From NCBI GenBank assembly GCA_036403035.1, contig DASWRT010000365.1, positions 1 through 24,608 on the forward strand: a stretch of DNA of 24,608 bases, given 5' to 3'. Position 1 is the stretch's first letter; each line of letters opens with the position of its first letter. Positions 15,360-23,600 of the stretch are shown piece by piece. The notes below the pieces were generated by a model that saw nothing but the letters and a program-made list of their open reading frames with translations, did no database searches and was not told the origin of the DNA. A program made the translations under genes and the position numbers. This DNA comes from DASWRT01 sp036403035 (GTDB lineage: Bacteria; Pseudomonadota; Alphaproteobacteria; ATCC43930; CGMCC-115725).

Positions 15360-18300
15360 TCAAACGTCGTGCACGTCGAGCACGCCGGGGACCGACTTGA
15401 CGGCGGCGCGGATGCCGGGGCCGATGCGGTATCCGCCGGGCAGCGCGATCTCGACCTCGCGGCTGGTGTCGACGCTGACGACGACGGTGACGCGCCCCCT
15501 GCCCTGCCCGTCGCGCTGGATCAGGCTCTTCAGCGTCGGCAGCGCGTCGATCTCGCTGACGAAGACGCGCAGCCCCGCCGCCGCGTGCGCGACGACGCCG
15601 TCCAAGGGCTCGACTCGCTGCGCGGTGAGGCGCTGCGCATCCTCGTCGCTCGACGCCTGCACGTCGACGGTCACGACGAGCGGCTGCCCGGAATCGAGCA
15701 CGGCGCGGGCCGGGCCGAGCACGTCGGAGAACAGCATCACCTCGAACATGCCGGTCGCGTCGGACATCTGCACGAAGGCGAAGCGGTTGCCGCGCGCCGA
15801 CGTGCGCTCCTTGCGCCCGACCACGATGCCGGCGAGCTTGTGCCGCGTCGAGCCGCCCGCGGCGAGCCGCGCCGGCAGGTCGGCGAAGCGGACGATGCCG
15901 ACGCGGTCCAGGCTCTTGCCGTAGGCGTCGAGCGGATGGCTCGACAGGTAGAAGCCGATCGCGTCGAACTCGTTCTGCAATTTCTCCATCAGCGGCCAGT
16001 CGCGCGCCGCGGGCAGCGGCGGCAGCGGTTCCGGCGCGCCGCCGCTGCCGCCGAACAGACTGACCTGCTGGCTCTCGCGCTCCGCGGCGGCGGCGGCGGC
16101 GTGCCGCAGCACCATCTCGCAGGCGAGGAAGGTCTGGGCGCGGTTGCGGTTCAGCACGTCGAAGGCGCCCGCCTTCACCAGCGTCTCGAACTGCCGGCGG
16201 TTGAAGCTCTTCGTGTCGACGCGGCGAGCGAAGTCGGCGAGGCTCTTGTACGGGCCGTTCGCCTTGCGCTCGGCGACGATTGCCTCCATCGCCTGCGCGC
16301 CGACGCCCTTCACCGCGGCGAGGGCGTAGCGGATCGCGGCGGGCGTGCCATCGGCGTTGCGCTCGATCGTGAAGGCGACGCCCGACTTGTTGATGTCGGG
16401 CGACAGCAGCTTGATGCCGAGCCGGGTCAGCTCCTGCCGGAAGATGTTGAGCCGGTCGGTGTTGCCCATGTCGAGCGTCATGAACGCCGCGAGGAACTCG
16501 ACCGGGTAGTTCGCCTTGAGATAGGCGGTCTGGTAGGCGACCAGCGCGTAGGCGGCGGCGTGCGACTTGTTGAAGCCGTAGCCGGCGAACTTGTTCACCT
16601 GATCGAAGATCTCGTTCGACTTGGCGGCGGGAACATTGTTCCTCTCGGCGCCCTCGACGAAGATCTTCCGCTGCGCGTCCATCTCCTCCTTGATCTTCTT
16701 GCCCATCGCGCGGCGCAGCAGGTCGGCGCCGCCGAGCGTATAGCCCGACAGCACCTGCGCGATCTGCATCACCTGTTCCTGGTAGATCATGATCCCGTGC
16801 GTCTCCTTGAGGATGTTCTCAAGGGACGGATGGAGATAGTCGGGCTCCTCCTGACCGTGCTTCACCGCGATGTAGCGCGGGATGTTCTCCATCGGCCCCG
16901 GCCGGTAGAGCGAGACGACGGCGATGATGTCCTCGAACCGGTCGGGGCGCAGCTTCTTGAGCATGTCGCGCATGCCCGCGCCTTCGAGCTGGAACACGCC
17001 GACCGTGTCGCCGCGCGCCAGCAGGTCATACGACGGCTTGTCGTCGAGCGGCAGCCGAGACAGATCGAGATCGACGCCGCACTCCTTCAGGAACTCCAGC
17101 GCCTTCACCAGGACGGTGAGGTTCTTCAGGCCGAGGAAGTCGAATTTGACGAGCCCGGCCTGCTCGACGAACTTCATGTTGAACTGCGTCACCGGCATGT
17201 CGGAGCGCGGGTCGCGGTAGAGCGGCACCAGCTCCGCCAGCGGCCGGTCGCCGATCACGACGCCGGCGGCGTGCGTCGAGGCGTGGCGGTACAGCCCTTC
17301 GAGCTTCAGCGCGATCTGCATCAGGCGCGCGATCGTCTCGTCCGAGGCCCGCATCTCCTGGAGCATCGGCTCGCCGTCGATCGCCTGCTGCAAGGTCACC
17401 GGGTTGGCCGGGTTGTTCGGCACCAGCTTGCAGATCCGGTCGACCTGACCGTACGGCATCTCCAGCGCGCGGCCCACGTCGCGCAGCACGGCGCGCGCCT
17501 GGAGCTTGCCGAACGTGATGATCTGCGCGACGCGGTCGTGCCCGTACTTATTCTGGACGTAGCGGATCACCTCGTCGCGCCGGTCCTGGCAGAAGTCGAT
17601 GTCGAAGTCCGGCATCGACACGCGTTCCGGGTTGAGGAAGCGCTCGAACAGCAGGCCGAAGCGGAGCGGGTCGAGGTCGGTGATGGTGAGCGCCCAGGCG
17701 ACGACCGAGCCGGCGCCCGAGCCGCGGCCGGGGCCGACGGGGATGCCCTGCGACTTCGACCACTGGATGAAGTCCGCGACGATCAGGAAGTAGCCGGGGA
17801 ACTTCATCTGGATGATGACGTCCAGCTCGAACTCCAGGCGCTCGAAATAGGGCTTGGCGAGCGCCTCCCGCTCCGCCTCGCCCATGCCCTCGGTCCAGAC
17901 CGTCGCCTCCAGCCGGCGCCGCAGGCCCTGCTCCGCCATCGCGCGCAACTCGGCCGCCTCGTCGCGCCCGTCCTGCGTCGGAAAGGCCGGCAGGATCGGC
18001 TTGCGCGGCATCGGCCAGTAGGCGCAGCGCCGCGCGATGACCAGCGTGTTGTCGCAGGCTTCCGGGACGTCGGCGAACAGCGCCCGCATCGCCTGGGCGG
18101 GCTTGAAATAGTGCTCCGGAGTCAGCCGCCGCCGGTCCGGGTTGCCGACGACGGTGCCGTCGGCGATCGAGAGCAGGACGTCGTGCGCCTCGTGGAAGCC
18201 GGTGTCGGGGAAGTAGGCGTCGTTGGTCGCGACCAGCGGCAGGGCGTGCTTGTAGGCGAGGTCGATCAGCGCGGGCTCGATCCGGTCCTCCGTGGCCATG

Positions 18301-18860
18301 CCGTGCCGCATCAGCTCGACATAGAGCCGGCCCGGAAACAACCCGGCGAGGCGCCGCAGCATCGCTTCCGCCGCATCGCCCTGCCCGTCCCCGAGCAAGC
18401 GCCCGACCGGTCCGGCGGGACCGCCGGTCAGCGCGATCAGCCCGTCCGTGAAGCCGTGGAGCGCATCGATGTCGAGCTGCGGATCCTCGCCGCCCTCGGT
18501 CTCCAGGAAGGCGCGGCTGACCAGCTTCAGCAGGTTGGCGTAGCCGGCCTCGTTCTGCACCAGCAGGACGACCCGGTCGGGGGCGAGCGGCCCCGGCGCC
18601 TGACGCCCGAGCTTCCGCTGATCCGCCGGATCGGCGAGGCGGCGCAGCGCCAGCTCGCAGCCGACGACCGGCTGCACCCCGACATCGATCGCGGCGAGCG
18701 CGAACTCCAGCGCGCCGAACAGGTTGCCGGTGTCGGTGACGGCGACCGCCGGCATCTTCTGCTGCTTGCAGAGCTTGACCAGCTCCTTGACCCGGATCGC
18801 GCCGGCCGAGAGGGAGTAGGCGGAATGAACGCGGAGATGGACGAAATCGGCGTGCGCCAT
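15360..18860 (-). CDS. dnaE: DNA polymerase III subunit alpha
   Basis: DnaE is the replicative polymerase. The 1166 residues match E. coli (1160). Domains in order are the PHP domain (VHLRVHSAYSLSAG from residue 7), the palm and fingers with GPGRGSGAGS at 376-385, catalytic Asp420 and Asp422 (PDFDIDF) and Asp574 (KFDFLGLK), and the segment YQEQVMQIAQVLSGY. The beta-binding and helix-hairpin-helix region follows (GVGAQAMEAIV), then a C-terminal OB domain (HKLAGIVVGRKERTS). The ATG is at 18860. It lies upstream of rpsB on the same strand and is divergent from a Sel1-repeat gene; in many relatives lolD is the upstream neighbour instead. Confidence 0.98.
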   Translation of the reverse strand: MAHADFVHLRVHSAYSLSAGAIRVKELVKLCKQQKMPAVAVTDTGNLFGALEFALAAIDVGVQPVVGCELALRRLADPADQRKLGRQAPGPLAPDRVVLLVQNEAGYANLLKLVSRAFLETEGGEDPQLDIDALHGFTDGLIALTGGPAGPVGRLLGDGQGDAAEAMLRRLAGLFPGRLYVELMRHGMATEDRIEPALIDLAYKHALPLVATNDAYFPDTGFHEAHDVLLSIADGTVVGNPDRRRLTPEHYFKPAQAMRALFADVPEACDNTLVIARRCAYWPMPRKPILPAFPTQDGRDEAAELRAMAEQGLRRRLEATVWTEGMGEAEREALAKPYFERLEFELDVIIQMKFPGYFLIVADFIQWSKSQGIPVGPGRGSGAGSVVAWALTITDLDPLRFGLLFERFLNPERVSMPDFDIDFCQDRRDEVIRYVQNKYGHDRVAQIITFGKLQARAVLRDVGRALEMPYGQVDRICKLVPNNPANPVTLQQAIDGEPMLQEMRASDETIARLMQIALKLEGLYRHASTHAAGVVIGDRPLAELVPLYRDPRSDMPVTQFNMKFVEQAGLVKFDFLGLKNLTVLVKALEFLKECGVDLDLSRLPLDDKPSYDLLARGDTVGVFQLEGAGMRDMLKKLRPDRFEDIIAVVSLYRPGPMENIPRYIAVKHGQEEPDYLHPSLENILKETHGIMIYQEQVMQIAQVLSGYTLGGADLLRRAMGKKIKEEMDAQRKIFVEGAERNNVPAAKSNEIFDQVNKFAGYGFNKSHAAAYALVAYQTAYLKANYPVEFLAAFMTLDMGNTDRLNIFRQELTRLGIKLLSPDINKSGVAFTIERNADGTPAAIRYALAAVKGVGAQAMEAIVAERKANGPYKSLADFARRVDTKSFNRRQFETLVKAGAFDVLNRNRAQTFLACEMVLRHAAAAAAERESQQVSLFGGSGGAPEPLPPLPAARDWPLMEKLQNEFDAIGFYLSSHPLDAYGKSLDRVGIVRFADLPARLAAGGSTRHKLAGIVVGRKERTSARGNRFAFVQMSDATGMFEVMLFSDVLGPARAVLDSGQPLVVTVDVQASSDEDAQRLTAQRVEPLDGVVAHAAAGLRVFVSEIDALPTLKSLIQRDGQGRGRVTVVVSVDTSREVEIALPGGYRIGPGIRAAVKSVPGVLDVHDV

Positions 18861-19022
18861 GGACGCTCAAAGCTGGGACGATGATGCCGGCACAATGTCA
18901 CAGGGGCAGCCGGTTGTCAGCGGGGGCAACGCCTCACAATCTGAAGTTGCGAAATATCGAAGGATCATTCATCCTTTGCGTGTGTCGGCGTTTAGCCGGA
19001 TTTCCCGCCCGGGAGGAGGATC
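18861..19022. promoter_or_regulatory. Divergent promoter region between dnaE and the Sel1-repeat gene
   Basis: This 162-base spacer must hold the start signals of both divergent genes. On the plus side a strong GGAGGAGG ribosome site lies just before ATG 19023. On the minus side a possible dnaE promoter is CTGACA followed 17 bases on by CATTGT, both weak matches. A small perfect dyad (aaggat at 18960-18965, atcctt at 18971-18976) could be an operator. The stretch is visibly more AT-rich than the flanking genes, as expected of promoter DNA. Confidence 0.45.
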
Positions 19023-20015
19023 ATGCGGCTTTCCATTGCTTTACTGCTTCCCCTAGCGATCGGGTTCGGGGGAACTTCCGCTCTCGCCAATGAAACCGAA
19101 GAGATGTTGCGAGCGGCGGGACGAGCGAATCGGAGTGGCGCCTTTGCCGAGGCGGCGGGAATTTATCGCACGCTCGCCGATCGCGGCGTTCCACAAGCAG
19201 CGCTCGAGCTGGGCCTGCTGCATGCCTTCGGGCAGGGCGTGGAGCGCGATCTAGCCCACGCCTGTGCGCTCTTCGAACAGGCCGCGACAGGCGGCATGCC
19301 GGAAGCAGAGAAGGCAACCGGCGACTGCTACTATGAGGGAGTAGGCGGCGTTCAAGACTTCCGGCTTTCATTGAATTGGTACGAGAAAGCTGCCAATCAC
19401 GGGTACGCGGAGGCTCTCTGCGCGATAGGAAACCAGTATTTCAACGGCAAAGGTGTGGCGCGCGACGACGCGCGCGGCCTCGCCCTGTGCTTGGAGGGCG
19501 CTAAAAGCGGAAGCCCCGATGCGCAAGCGGATCTCGGCGGTCGCTACCTGCGCGGCGTGGGGGTGCAACGGTCCACAGCCGACGCTCTAATCTGGCTGAC
19601 CAAAGCGGCGGAACAGCAACAACCATCCGCCGCACTGGACCTTGGCAAGATGTATTGGAGGGGCGACGGCGTGCCGATGGACCACGAGGCGGCGGCACGC
19701 TGGTTTCTCGTCGCCGCAAAAGCAGGCGACCCCGGCGCACCACTGCTTTTAGGCCGTCACTTTTTCAGACAATTCGTCGACCGATTGGATCGGACAAAAG
19801 GCCCTCCACCAGATATCGGCTGGGCCGTCGAAAGCGCATATTGGTTGACGATCGCGGCCGCACGAAATCCGGAGCCCAAGGGGCGGGCCGAGGCAGAAGA
19901 AACTCGCCGCATGATCATCAAGGCGATGCCAGACGTGGAGGACCAAGTCAGGCGACGGCTGCGCGCTGAACGGCAGAACGCGCAGCCGCCCGGTCAAGAT
20001 GACGCCGTCCAGTGA
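19023..20015 (+). CDS. Secreted Sel1/TPR-like repeat protein
   Basis: The 330-residue protein starts with a signal peptide (hydrophobic core at about 4-17, predicted cleavage after Ala22 in SALA), so it should be periplasmic or exported. Residues from about 57 to 240 form five or more tandem Sel1 repeats of about 36 residues, each with the A-LG-Y--G-GV and A--W---AA pattern; examples are LGLLHAFGQGV, IGNQYFNGKGV, LGGRYLRGVGV and LGKMYWRGDGV. The C-terminal 90 residues are helical and charged without repeats. Sel1 proteins usually scaffold protein-protein contacts; no partner is evident here. The gene is less GC-rich than its neighbours and is convergent with the broken hydrolase, ending 16 bases from it. 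Function is unknown beyond the fold. Confidence 0.85.
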   Translation: MRLSIALLLPLAIGFGGTSALANETEEMLRAAGRANRSGAFAEAAGIYRTLADRGVPQAALELGLLHAFGQGVERDLAHACALFEQAATGGMPEAEKATGDCYYEGVGGVQDFRLSLNWYEKAANHGYAEALCAIGNQYFNGKGVARDDARGLALCLEGAKSGSPDAQADLGGRYLRGVGVQRSTADALIWLTKAAEQQQPSAALDLGKMYWRGDGVPMDHEAAARWFLVAAKAGDPGAPLLLGRHFFRQFVDRLDRTKGPPPDIGWAVESAYWLTIAAARNPEPKGRAEAEETRRMIIKAMPDVEDQVRRRLRAERQNAQPPGQDDAVQ

Positions 20016-20031
20016 CGGCGGCACGCGCTCC

Positions 20032-20852
20032 TCAAGACCGGATGAACGCGAGCATGTCCGCGTTGAGCTGATCCTGATGGGTGCTGGCGAGGCCGTGCGG
20101 CGCGCCTGGATAGACCTTCAGCGTCGCGCCCTTCACGAGCTTGGACGAGAGCAGCGCCGAAGCTCCGGTCGGCACGATCTGGTCGTCGTCGCCGTGCACG
20201 ATCAGGGTAGGAACGTCGAACTTCTTCAGATCCTCGGTGAAGTCCGTTTCGGAGAACTGCTTGATGCAGTCGAGAATGGGCTTGATCCCGGCCAGCATGC
20301 CTTGCAGCCAGAAGGAGTCCTGCAAGCCTTGGGAGATTTTGGCCCCTTCCCGGTTGAAGCCGTAGAACGGGACGGAGAGATCCTTGAAGAACTGCGAGCG
20401 GTCGTTGAATGTCTTGGCGCGGATGTCGTCGAAGACCTCGATCGGCAGGCCGCCCGGATTGCTCTCGGTCTTGAGCATCAGCGGCAGGACCGCGCCGACC
20501 AGCACGGCCTTCGCGACGCGCGACGTTCCATGGCGGCCGATATAGCGGGTGACTTCGCCTCCGCCCGTGGAGTGGCCGACCAGCGCCGCATTCTTCAGAC
20601 CGAGAGCGTCGACGAGATCGGAGAGGTCGTCGGCGAACGTATCCATGTCGTTGCCGTCCCAGCTCTGGCTGGATCAGCCGTGGCCGCGGCGGTCGTGGGC
20701 AATGACGCGATACCCGCGCTCGTCGAAGAATACCATCTGGCCGTCCCACGCATCGGCGCTCAACGGCCAGCCGTGGGAGGACACGACCGGCGCCCCTTCC
20801 CCCAATCCTTGTAGAAGAGTTCAGCGCCGGATTTCGTCGTGATCGTCGGCAT
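20032..20852 (-). pseudogene. Broken alpha/beta hydrolase (non-haem chloroperoxidase / arylesterase family)
   Basis: The C-terminal 204 residues (20032-20646) are an intact reading frame with GHSTGG (nucleophile Ser), HGDDDQIVP (Asp) and GAPHG (His). Upstream, ATG 20852 with an AAGGGAG ribosome site starts the expected N-terminus MPTITTKSGAELFYKDWGKG. The reading frame is then lost at 20793-20796 by one missing base in a G-run. In the restored frame the text continues SSHGWPLSADAWDGQMVF and HDRRGHG, then hits TGA at 20674-20676 where the family has Arg (CGA), then SSQSWDGND. With the base restored the protein would have 273 residues, the family length, with a triad near Ser95, Asp224 and His253. 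Two separate lesions argue for a true pseudogene. It is probably the second gene of an operon with the upstream oxidoreductase, 39 bases away. Confidence 0.85.
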
Positions 20853-20891
20853 GGCTATCTCCCTTTTCGCCATTGAGACTGAGGTGGCCGG

Positions 20892-21893
20892 CTATTCGGC
20901 GACGTCGACGACGATCTTGCCGGCCGCGGTTCGGTTCGTGATGGCGCGGTGCGCGTCGCAGGCCGTCTCCAAAGTGAAATGTCGAGGATCGACGATCGGT
21001 GCGACCTTGCCGGCTTCGACCAGCCGCGTCGCCTCGCGCAGTATCTCCCCGTGATGTGCCCGACCTTCCCCGGTCAGGAGCGGCAGCAGCGTGAACACCC
21101 CGGAGTACGTCGCGGCGCGGAAGGAGAGCGGGCCGAGCGCGTGCGTCCCCCAGCCGAGACAGCTCACTACATGCCCGAAGCGCCGCACCGCGAGGAACGA
21201 GGCATCCAGCATCGGACCCCCGGCGGTATCGTAGACCATGTCGAAGCCGCGTCCACCGGTGTGTTCGGCCACGTAATCCTCGACGCTCCGCGCGCGGTAA
21301 TCGATGGGCACGGCGCCGAGCTTCTCGATCCGCGTCTTCTTGGCCGCCGACTCCGTCGCGAAGACCTCGGCGCCCAACGCCTTGGCGATCTGAATCGCGA
21401 CGTGACCGACCCCGCCTCCGCCGCCGTGGATCAGCACCTTCTGTCCCGCGCGAACCTGAGCCCGGTCGACGAGCCCTTCCCAGGCGGTGATGAAGACGAG
21501 CGGGAGCGCGGCGGCTTCCCGCATGGTGAGGTTCGACGGCTTCGGCGCGAGCAGATCGGCGTCGACGGCGGCGAACTCGGCGAGCGAGCCCTGCACGCCG
21601 CCGACGCCGCCTGCCATGCTGTAGACTTCGTCCCCCGGCCGGAACATCGTCGCCCCGCTGCCCACCGCCTCGACCACGCCCGCCAGATCCATGCCGAGGA
21701 TCGCGGGGAGGGCTTGGCGGGCATGATCGGCGCCGCCGGCGTGGATCTTCGTATCGAGCGGGTTGACGCCGCTCGCCTTGATCCTGACCAGCACCTCGCC
21801 GGGACGGGGCTTCGGACGCGAGACTGAAACTATTCTGAATGGAGCGCCGTGCTGTTCCAGGACGGCGGCCTTCATCGTTTTCGGCGTGCTCAT
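20892..21893 (-). CDS. Zinc-independent MDR-family NAD(P)H:quinone oxidoreductase-like enzyme
   Basis: Medium-chain dehydrogenase/reductase of the quinone-oxidoreductase type. From ATG 21893 it has 333 residues, with the GroES-like domain (LVRIKASGVNPLDTKI, about 35-50; GMDLAGVVEAVG, 67-78) and a Rossmann domain with GGGGGVGHVAIQIAKALGA from 157. The Cys/His ligands of zinc alcohol dehydrogenases are absent, so an NADPH-dependent quinone or enone reductase is likely; the substrate is unknown. The frame extends to a GTG at 21923, but the extra ten residues are not family-like and lie in the regulatory spacer. It is divergent from a LysR-type gene that probably controls it, and the hydrolase pseudogene lies 39 bases downstream on the same strand. 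Confidence 0.9.
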   Translation of the reverse strand: MSTPKTMKAAVLEQHGAPFRIVSVSRPKPRPGEVLVRIKASGVNPLDTKIHAGGADHARQALPAILGMDLAGVVEAVGSGATMFRPGDEVYSMAGGVGGVQGSLAEFAAVDADLLAPKPSNLTMREAAALPLVFITAWEGLVDRAQVRAGQKVLIHGGGGGVGHVAIQIAKALGAEVFATESAAKKTRIEKLGAVPIDYRARSVEDYVAEHTGGRGFDMVYDTAGGPMLDASFLAVRRFGHVVSCLGWGTHALGPLSFRAATYSGVFTLLPLLTGEGRAHHGEILREATRLVEAGKVAPIVDPRHFTLETACDAHRAITNRTAAGKIVVDVAE

Positions 21894-21946
21894 GACATGA
21901 CCCCGCGTTCTTTCGAGGTCCACTTTCGCTCCATTGCTCTTGTCGG

Positions 21947-21961
21947 GACATCAAAGATGTC
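21947..21961. promoter_or_regulatory. Inverted repeat, candidate operator 1
   Basis: Perfect dyad gacatc-aaa-gatgtc (six-base arms, three-base spacer). It does not fit a symmetric T-N11-A LysR box, so the binding protein is an inference from position. Confidence 0.5.
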
Positions 21962-21969
21962 GCACGACT

Positions 21970-21989
21970 CCCATTCACTATTGAATGGG
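21970..21989. promoter_or_regulatory. Inverted repeat, candidate operator 2
   Basis: Perfect 20-base dyad, cccattca-ctat-tgaatggg, eight-base arms with a four-base centre, 24 bases before the regulator ATG. Its AT-rich core contrasts with the surrounding GC-rich DNA. In RNA it would also make a small hairpin in the regulator leader, so an RNA role is possible but less likely. Confidence 0.6.
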
Positions 21990-22013
21990 TCGGCCGCCAG
22001 TGAGGGAACCGGC

Positions 22014-22865
22014 ATGGAGTGGAGCGACCTGCGGGTCTTCCTTGCGATAGCCCGCGAAGGCACGCTGGGCGCCGCCGCCAGGGCGCTCGGCCAGAGCCAG
22101 CCGACGATGGGACGTCGCTTGCGGACGCTCGAGCAAGCCGTGGGGCACGCGCTCTTTCAGCGGACGGGCGACGGCTTCGTGCTGACCGACGAAGGGGCGG
22201 CCGTCCTCTCGCACGCCGAACGGATCGAGGAAGAGGCGCTGGCCTTGCAGCGCCGGCTCGCGGGACAGGATCGGCAGCTCGACGGGATGCTGCGCCTCTC
22301 CTCGTCCGACTGGTTCGGCGCGCACATGCTGACGCCCGTCCTTGCCGAGTTCGCCCGGAACCAGCCGCGGGTCGTGATCGAACTCCTGACCGACGCCCGC
22401 TTCTACAGCCTGCCGCGCCGCGAGGCGGACATCGTGTTCCGCATCAGGCCGTTCGACGAACCGGAAGTGATCTCCCGCAGGCTGCTGCGCATTCCGTACG
22501 GCGCTTACGTCCGTTCAGGCGAGAAGCATCCCCGTGCCGGCGACGGGACGGGAACCGCTGTCGTGACGATGGACACCGCGTTCGGCGGCATGCCGGACGT
22601 CGCCTGGGTCCAGCGCGTGCTCCCGAACGCCCGCATCGCCGCGCGGAGCAACAACCGCGACGTCCAGGCCCGCCTCTGCGCCCATGGCGTCGGACTGGCG
22701 GTGCTGCCCCGACCGTTGGGCGATTCGATCGCCACGCTGACGCGGGTGGATTTGGGCGAGGAGCCGCCCGGACGGGACACGTGGGTCGGCTACCACCGGG
22801 ATCTCCGGCGGCTGGCGCGGCTGCGCGCCCTTCTGGATCTCGTGATCGAGCGGCTGGCCGACTGA
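22014..22865 (+). CDS. LysR-type transcriptional regulator
   Basis: The protein from ATG 22014 has 283 residues, with the N-terminal winged helix-turn-helix typical of the family (MEWSDLRVFLAIAREGTLGA, then QSQPTMGRRLRTLEQ, residues 1-42; LFQRTGDGFVLTDEG at 48-61). A linker helix and a periplasmic-binding-protein-like effector domain follow (about 88-283). The frame is open further upstream (ATGs at 21957 and 21849), but those starts would place the operator-like repeats in coding sequence. GAGGG seven bases before 22014 supports the choice. It is divergent from the oxidoreductase, the classic LysR arrangement, and ends nine bases from the convergent lolD. The inducer is unknown; similar pairs often sense electrophiles or quinones. 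Confidence 0.92.
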   Translation: MEWSDLRVFLAIAREGTLGAAARALGQSQPTMGRRLRTLEQAVGHALFQRTGDGFVLTDEGAAVLSHAERIEEEALALQRRLAGQDRQLDGMLRLSSSDWFGAHMLTPVLAEFARNQPRVVIELLTDARFYSLPRREADIVFRIRPFDEPEVISRRLLRIPYGAYVRSGEKHPRAGDGTGTAVVTMDTAFGGMPDVAWVQRVLPNARIAARSNNRDVQARLCAHGVGLAVLPRPLGDSIATLTRVDLGEEPPGRDTWVGYHRDLRRLARLRALLDLVIERLAD

Positions 22866-22874
22866 GATAGGCTC

Positions 22875-23600
22875 TTACCGGTCGACGAGGACGCCGCCCT
22901 CCAGCGACAGGATCCGGTCCATCCGCTGCGCAAGGTCGGGATTGTGCGTCGCGATCAGCGCCGCGAGCCCGGTCGCGCGGACGATCCCGACCAGCGCCTC
23001 CATGACCGCGCCGCCGGTGTCGACGTCGAGGTTGCCGGTCGGCTCGTCGCCGAGCAGCACGCGGGGGCCGTTGGCGAGCGCCCGCACGATCGCGACGCGC
23101 TGCTGCTCGCCGCCGGAGAGCCGGGCCGGGCGGTGCTGGGCCCGCCGGGTCAGCCCGACCATCTCCAGGAGCTGCGCCGCGCGCTCCCGCGCCTTTGCGC
23201 GCGGCACTCCGGCGATCATCTGCGGCAGCGTCACGTTCTCGATCGCGGAGAACTCCGGCAGCAGATGGTGGAACTGGTAGACGAAACCGAGCTGCGCCCG
23301 CCGCTCCGCGGTACGCTGCGAGTCCGACATGCGGTCGCAATCCTGCCCGCCGAGGATCACCTCTCCGCCGTCCGGGTATTCGAGCAGCCCGGCGATGTGC
23401 AGCAGGGTCGACTTGCCGGCGCCCGACGGCCCGACCAGTGCGACGATCTCGCCCGGCCACAGCGTCAACGAGGCGCCGCGCAGCACCGGCAGCTTCGCGC
23501 CGCCCTGCTGGTAGGTGCGGACGATGCCCCGCAGCTCCAGCGCCGGCGTGCCGGCGTCGGCGGCGGCGCGCGCCGCCATCATCTCGGCCGTCTCATTCAT
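22875..23600 (-). CDS. lolD: Lipoprotein-releasing system ATP-binding protein LolD
   Basis: LolD powers extraction of outer-membrane lipoproteins from the inner membrane to LolA. The 241-residue ABC ATPase has Walker A GPSGAGKST at 57-65, Q-loop Gln109 in VYQFHHLLPEF (the LolD-type sequence), signature LSGGEQQR at 161-168, Walker B VLLGDEP at 181-187 and switch His219. Its ATG overlaps the permease stop by eight bases, so the two are translationally coupled. In many Alphaproteobacteria dnaE follows directly; here a LysR gene is convergent nine bases from its end. Confidence 0.95.
   Translation of the reverse strand: MNETAEMMAARAAADAGTPALELRGIVRTYQQGGAKLPVLRGASLTLWPGEIVALVGPSGAGKSTLLHIAGLLEYPDGGEVILGGQDCDRMSDSQRTAERRAQLGFVYQFHHLLPEFSAIENVTLPQMIAGVPRAKARERAAQLLEMVGLTRRAQHRPARLSGGEQQRVAIVRALANGPRVLLGDEPTGNLDVDTGGAVMEALVGIVRATGLAALIATHNPDLAQRMDRILSLEGGVLVDR

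Larger units (their letters stand above)
21894..22013. promoter_or_regulatory. Divergent control region of the LysR regulator and the oxidoreductase
   Basis: A 120-base spacer between divergent starts, AT-richer than the genes. It contains two perfect inverted repeats listed separately (21947-21961 and 21970-21989), whose centres are about 25 bases apart. This arrangement is usual for LysR-type regulators, which bind between themselves and a divergent target. I could not place convincing -35/-10 boxes on either strand. Confidence 0.6.

Noticed and set aside
15318..18884. Plus-strand open frame of 1188 codons opposite dnaE
   Set aside because: Full overlap with dnaE in the frame where GC-rich codons rarely give stops on the opposite strand; composition is low-complexity Arg/His/Val/Glu.
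20646..20676. Hydrolase TGA read as selenocysteine or recoded stop
   Set aside because: The position is an ordinary Arg in the family, there is no sign of a selenocysteine element, and a separate frameshift upstream already breaks the gene.
20821..21978. Minus-strand frame of 385 codons over the oxidoreductase
   Set aside because: Same-strand out-of-frame shadow; the 20892-21893 frame has the complete MDR domains.
18861..22870. The accessory block as a defence island, biosynthetic cluster or transposon
   Set aside because: It contains no nuclease, helicase, toxin, transposase, integrase or assembly-line gene and no terminal repeats; the content fits a small redox/xenobiotic gene set plus a Sel1 protein.
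22444..23460. Minus-strand open frame of 338 codons running from lolD into the LysR gene
   Set aside because: Out-of-frame shadow of lolD and antisense to the LysR gene; composition is Arg/Ala/Pro only.
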